Shown piece after piece: positions 16,808-19,444 of a stretch of 19,444 bases of DNA. The position numbers and the translations under genes are program-made. Origin of the DNA: Acidimicrobiia bacterium (GTDB taxonomy: Bacteria; Actinomycetota; Acidimicrobiia; IMCC26256; JACDBD01); NCBI GenBank assembly GCA_031177445.1, contig JAPSGP010000013.1, positions 1 to 19,444 of the forward strand. The letters run 5' to 3'. Position 1 is the stretch's first letter; the number at the start of each line of letters is the position of its first letter. The notes beneath the pieces were generated by a model. That model did no database searches and had not been told where the DNA came from. It was given only the letters and a program-made list of their open reading frames with translations.

Positions 16808-17986
16808 GTGGAGAGCTTGAGCTTCGAGACCGTTCTGGTCGTCGCGGTGATCGCATTGCTCGCGCCACTGCTGGTTCAGCTCGCGCCCGCGCTGCGGATG
16901 CCCGCGGTCGTGCTCGAGATCGTGTTCGGCATCGTCGTGGGCCCATCCGGGCTCGACTGGTTCGAGGTCGATGTCCCGACGAATGTCCTGGCGTTGTTCG
17001 GTCTCGGCTTTCTCCTCTTCCTGGCGGGCCTCGAGATCGATCCTGAGCGGCTGCGCCATGGTGCCGGCAGGATCGCACTCGCGTACGCCATCTCGTTCGT
17101 GCTCGCGCTCGGCGTCGGCGGCGTGATCGAGCTCGTCGGCGAAACGCAGAGCCCGCTGTTCGTCGCGATCGCGCTCGCGTCGACCTCGCTCGGCCTGGTC
17201 GTCCCGGTGTTGCGAGACGCCGGCCATACTGAGACGGAATTCGGTCAGCTCATCCTGGCGTCGTCTTCGGTCGCCGAGTTCGGTTCGATCGTCCTCGTGT
17301 CCCTGTTCTTCTCGGGCAACTCGTCCGGCGCGGGCGCGACTGCGTTCCTGCTCCTCGTCTTCGCGCTTCTCGCCGTCGCCATCGGCCTCGCGCTGTCCCG
17401 CGCCGGGCGTTCGATCCGCGTCTCGGGCACGTTGCTGCGGATGGAGGAGACGTCGGCCCAGCTCGGCGTGCGCATCGCGGTAGTGCTCCTCGCGGTGTTC
17501 CTCGTCCTGTCGGCGGAGCTCGGGCTGGAGACGATCCTGGGCGCGTTCGTGGCGGGCACGCTCCTGCGGATCGTGGACCCGGATCGGCATCTCGTGCACG
17601 ACCGCTTTCGGGCCAAGATCGAAGCCATCGGTTACGGCTTCCTCGTCCCGGTGTTCTTCGTGACCAGTGGGTTGCGCTTCGATGCCGACGCGCTGTTCGA
17701 GGCGCCCAAGCACTGGCTGCTGGTCCCGGGCTTCCTGGTCGCGCTGCTCGTCGTGCGCGGCGCGCCCGCATTGCTCTATCGCCCGCTCGTCGGCCGGCGC
17801 CACGCCTTCACCGGGGGTCTCCTGCAGGCAACGTCCCTGACGTTCCTCGTCGTCGCCGCGCACCTCGGTGTGGAGCTCGACATCTTCGACGCCGCGACCA
17901 GTGCCGCGCTCCTCACCGCGGGCCTGCTCTCCGTGGTGATCTATCCCGCGCTCGCGCTCGGGCTACTTCGCGCGCGCCCCGACTGA
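16808..17986 (+). CDS. CPA2-type cation:proton antiporter (Na+/H+ or K+/H+ exchanger)
   Basis: 392 aa, almost entirely hydrophobic with about 12 membrane segments. The FGLGFLLFLAGLEID stretch (64-78) is the hallmark of the Kef/NapA-like CPA2 family (PF00999). The discontinuous-helix region near 144-167 (FGQLILASSSVAEFGSIVL) carries Glu157 where many members have Asp, and is the likely ion site. PVFFVTSGLRFD (281-292) is another conserved piece. There is no C-terminal RCK/TrkA-N domain, so it is the transport core only. It exchanges a monovalent cation (K+ or Na+) for H+; specificity is not readable. The GTG at 16808 lies 9 nt after the VOC stop, with only a distant GAGG as ribosome site, so coupling is likely. 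Confidence 0.9.
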   Translation: MESLSFETVLVVAVIALLAPLLVQLAPALRMPAVVLEIVFGIVVGPSGLDWFEVDVPTNVLALFGLGFLLFLAGLEIDPERLRHGAGRIALAYAISFVLALGVGGVIELVGETQSPLFVAIALASTSLGLVVPVLRDAGHTETEFGQLILASSSVAEFGSIVLVSLFFSGNSSGAGATAFLLLVFALLAVAIGLALSRAGRSIRVSGTLLRMEETSAQLGVRIAVVLLAVFLVLSAELGLETILGAFVAGTLLRIVDPDRHLVHDRFRAKIEAIGYGFLVPVFFVTSGLRFDADALFEAPKHWLLVPGFLVALLVVRGAPALLYRPLVGRRHAFTGGLLQATSLTFLVVAAHLGVELDIFDAATSAALLTAGLLSVVIYPALALGLLRARPD

Positions 17987-18008
17987 CGAGCCGGCCGGGT
18001 CAGGCGGG
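17978..18008. terminator. Short inverted repeat across the two convergent stop codons
   Basis: CCCG-A-CTGAC (17978-17986, counting the stop region) can pair with GTCAG-G-CGGG (17999-18008), with one internal mismatch and a GC-rich loop. It spans the ends of the converging antiporter and oxidase genes, only 13 nt apart. It has no U tract on either strand; a weak bidirectional terminator is the best guess. Confidence 0.25.
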
Positions 18009-19382
18009 CGGGATGTTCTGGTTGTGGCGGAACAGGTTCGTCGGGTCCCACTTCGCCTTGAGCTCCTGCAGTTTGGCGTACTTCTCCGGACCGAACGCGG
18101 CCGCGACACGGTCGATGCCTTCGTCGCCGATGAAGTTGAGGTACGCGCGCCCGGTCGCCCAGGGCTTCATCGCCGTGGCGATCTCGCGCGTGTACGCGAT
18201 GTTCGTCTCGGTGTCGGCGGGTTCCGCCCACATCGAGATGTAGTGCACGTTGAAGCGCGCGGTGCGCTGACCGAAAGCAGTCTCGTCCTCGCCGACCCGC
18301 GCAATCGCTCCTCCGCCCGGAAAGACGAGGATCTGCGACATCGGTGAGACCGGCTTCGTCGCGTGACGCACGAGCGTGTCGAGGGCTTCGTCGGGGAGCT
18401 CCGCCATGAAGTCGGCGGACCAGTAGTTGAGGAAACCCTTCTGGTTCGGCGGGTCGATGAGCTGCTGCACCGCGACATACGGCATCGGCTGCACCATGTC
18501 GAGCCCCGGCGGACCGAACTCACGCAATGGCCGAAGCACCTCTTCACCCTCACCAGGGTCACCGGCGTAGCAGACGATGACCCCGACGACGGGGTGTCCT
18601 CGCACCGGTTCGGGAACGAACTCCTCGGGTGGCGCGGTGAGGAACGCGACGGCACTGCCGATCTCGTCGGGCGCCGCCAGCATGAAGTCTCGCCAGAAGC
18701 GCAGGAACTTCCCCGCCATCGGTGCGGGATACATGAGCATGCCTCCCAGCACGATCGGACCGACCGGGTGGAGCCGAAGATGGAACGCCGTCACCACGCC
18801 GAAGTTTCCGCCGCCTCCTCGCAAGCCCCAGAAGAGATCCGTGTTCTCGTCGGCGGACGCGACGACCTTGCGACCGTCTGCGGTAACAACCTCGGCTCGA
18901 ATCAGGTTGTCGCAGGTGAACCCGATCTTGCGCTCGAGCCACCCGCTCCCGCTGCCGAGCGTGAAGCCGCCGATCCCAGTCCCCGACATGCGCCCGCCTG
19001 TGACGGCCAGACCGTGTTCCTGGGTCGCGGCATCGAGCTCGCCCCAGGTGAGCCCGCCCTCGGCCCGCGCGGTTCGTGCTTCGGGATCGACGGCGATGCC
19101 CTTCATCCCCCGCAGGTCGACGCAGATGCCTGCATCACACACGGCAGAACCGGTGACCCCATGTCCCCCGCCGTAGACGGACAACGGCAGATCCTGGTCC
19201 CGTGCGAGGTTGACCGCGGTGACGACGTCGTCGGCGGTGGCGGCCCGCGCGATGAGTGCCGGACGCCGGTCGATCATGCCGTTGAAGACCGTGCGAGCGT
19301 CGTCGTAGGCGTCACTACCGGGATGCAGCAGCTCACCCCGGAATCCGGGAAGTTCGAACGAACGCGCAGAGGTGTCGGTCAT
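18000..19382 (-). CDS. FAD-binding oxidoreductase, berberine-bridge-enzyme/PCMH family
   Basis: 460 aa. The N-terminal PCMH-type FAD domain shows SVYGGGHGVTGSAV (68-81), where His74 is the expected covalent 8-alpha-histidyl FAD site, and the GGRMSGTGIGGFTLGSGSGWL loop (129-149). That loop has no Cys where bicovalent enzymes carry one (Ser133 region), so a single covalent link is predicted. DLFWGLRGGGGNFGVVT (182-198) is a strong family motif. The C-terminal BBE segment is present (AYLNFIGDEG 413-422; LKAKWDPTNLFRHNQNI 441-457). These enzymes oxidise sugars, alcohols or natural-product intermediates with O2. There is no signal peptide. The ATG at 19382 has GGAGG 6 nt upstream. Substrate is unknown. 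It is convergent with the antiporter gene. Confidence 0.93.
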   Translation of the reverse strand: MTDTSARSFELPGFRGELLHPGSDAYDDARTVFNGMIDRRPALIARAATADDVVTAVNLARDQDLPLSVYGGGHGVTGSAVCDAGICVDLRGMKGIAVDPEARTARAEGGLTWGELDAATQEHGLAVTGGRMSGTGIGGFTLGSGSGWLERKIGFTCDNLIRAEVVTADGRKVVASADENTDLFWGLRGGGGNFGVVTAFHLRLHPVGPIVLGGMLMYPAPMAGKFLRFWRDFMLAAPDEIGSAVAFLTAPPEEFVPEPVRGHPVVGVIVCYAGDPGEGEEVLRPLREFGPPGLDMVQPMPYVAVQQLIDPPNQKGFLNYWSADFMAELPDEALDTLVRHATKPVSPMSQILVFPGGGAIARVGEDETAFGQRTARFNVHYISMWAEPADTETNIAYTREIATAMKPWATGRAYLNFIGDEGIDRVAAAFGPEKYAKLQELKAKWDPTNLFRHNQNIPPA

Positions 19383-19388
19383 GTCGAG

Positions 19389-19393
19389 CCTCC
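19389..19393 (-). promoter_or_regulatory. Shine-Dalgarno site for the FAD oxidoreductase
   Basis: The minus strand has GGAGG with a 6-nt spacer (CTCGAC) before ATG at 19382, which is near-ideal and fixes the start. It overlaps the region just after the possible stop of an upstream gene at 19398. Confidence 0.7.
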
Positions 19394-19397
19394 GTGA

Positions 19398-19444
19398 TCA
19401 GCCGGCGGGATCATCGGGTACGAGGGCGTCCCGGATCACCGAGG
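19398..19444 (-). CDS. Possible 3' end of an unidentified gene (runs off right edge)
   Basis: One minus-strand frame enters at the right edge and encodes SVIRDALVPDDPAG followed by TGA at 19400-19398, 15 nt before the oxidoreductase ATG. The other two minus frames close within the same stretch. The composition is compatible with a coding tail in the same operon, but about 15 codons are too few to be sure or to assign a family. Confidence 0.3.
   Translation of the reverse strand, partial: SVIRDALVPDDPAG

Noticed and set aside
16361..17863. 500-codon minus-strand open frame opposite the antiporter
   Set aside because: Its product is an extreme Glu/Arg/His/Gln-rich, low-complexity string with no family features, the mirror of hydrophobic membrane codons. 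The plus strand carries a clear membrane transporter.

Overview
The window is high-GC bacterial chromosome with densely packed, mostly co-oriented genes. Gene content and order (tig-clpP-clpX, then valS-folC-ndk, then mreBCD-mrdA-rodA, then a radical SAM/DUF2344 pair), GTG starts, TANNNT -10 boxes and a ValRS of the shorter archaeal-like type found in Streptomyces all point to an Actinomycetota chromosome. An Acidimicrobiia-like lineage is plausible, but that is inference. I see no insertion sequence, phage gene, CRISPR array, tRNA or rRNA.

Layout. Everything from the left edge to about 16.3 kb is on the minus strand, so it is transcribed right to left. From the right: trigger factor (tig), clpP and clpX form a protein-quality-control operon with a 4-nt tig/clpP overlap. 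A spacer holding a 111-bp nested palindrome separates it from valS. valS and folC (9 nt apart) and then ndk follow: tRNA charging, folate polyglutamylation and nucleotide balance. After a 125-bp spacer with a recognisable promoter comes the rod-shape operon mreB-mreC-mreD-mrdA(PBP2)-rodA, with very short or overlapping junctions. Its end is marked by a perfect 20-bp-arm palindrome. Beyond it lie a radical SAM protein of the TIGR03960 type and, overlapping it by 14 nt, the start of its usual partner, a DUF2344/TIGR03936 protein that runs off the left edge. In many actinobacteria this pair is followed by an RNase E/G gene and rplU-rpmA-obg, so those may lie just outside the window.

Right of tig the genome turns accessory. 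A divergent two-gene unit on the plus strand encodes a small VOC/glyoxalase-fold protein and a CPA2-type cation:proton antiporter. Facing it is a minus-strand FAD-linked oxidase of the berberine-bridge/PCMH family with a strong Shine-Dalgarno. A few in-frame codons at the right edge may be the 3' end of one more minus-strand gene.

Most of the window is conserved core. The points most worth a second look are the uncharacterised radical SAM/DUF2344 pair, the HMGS replacement of the HIGH motif in ValRS, two large intergenic palindromes that do not look like ordinary terminators, and a pattern in which transcription-unit heads appear leaderless while several internal genes carry Shine-Dalgarno sites.
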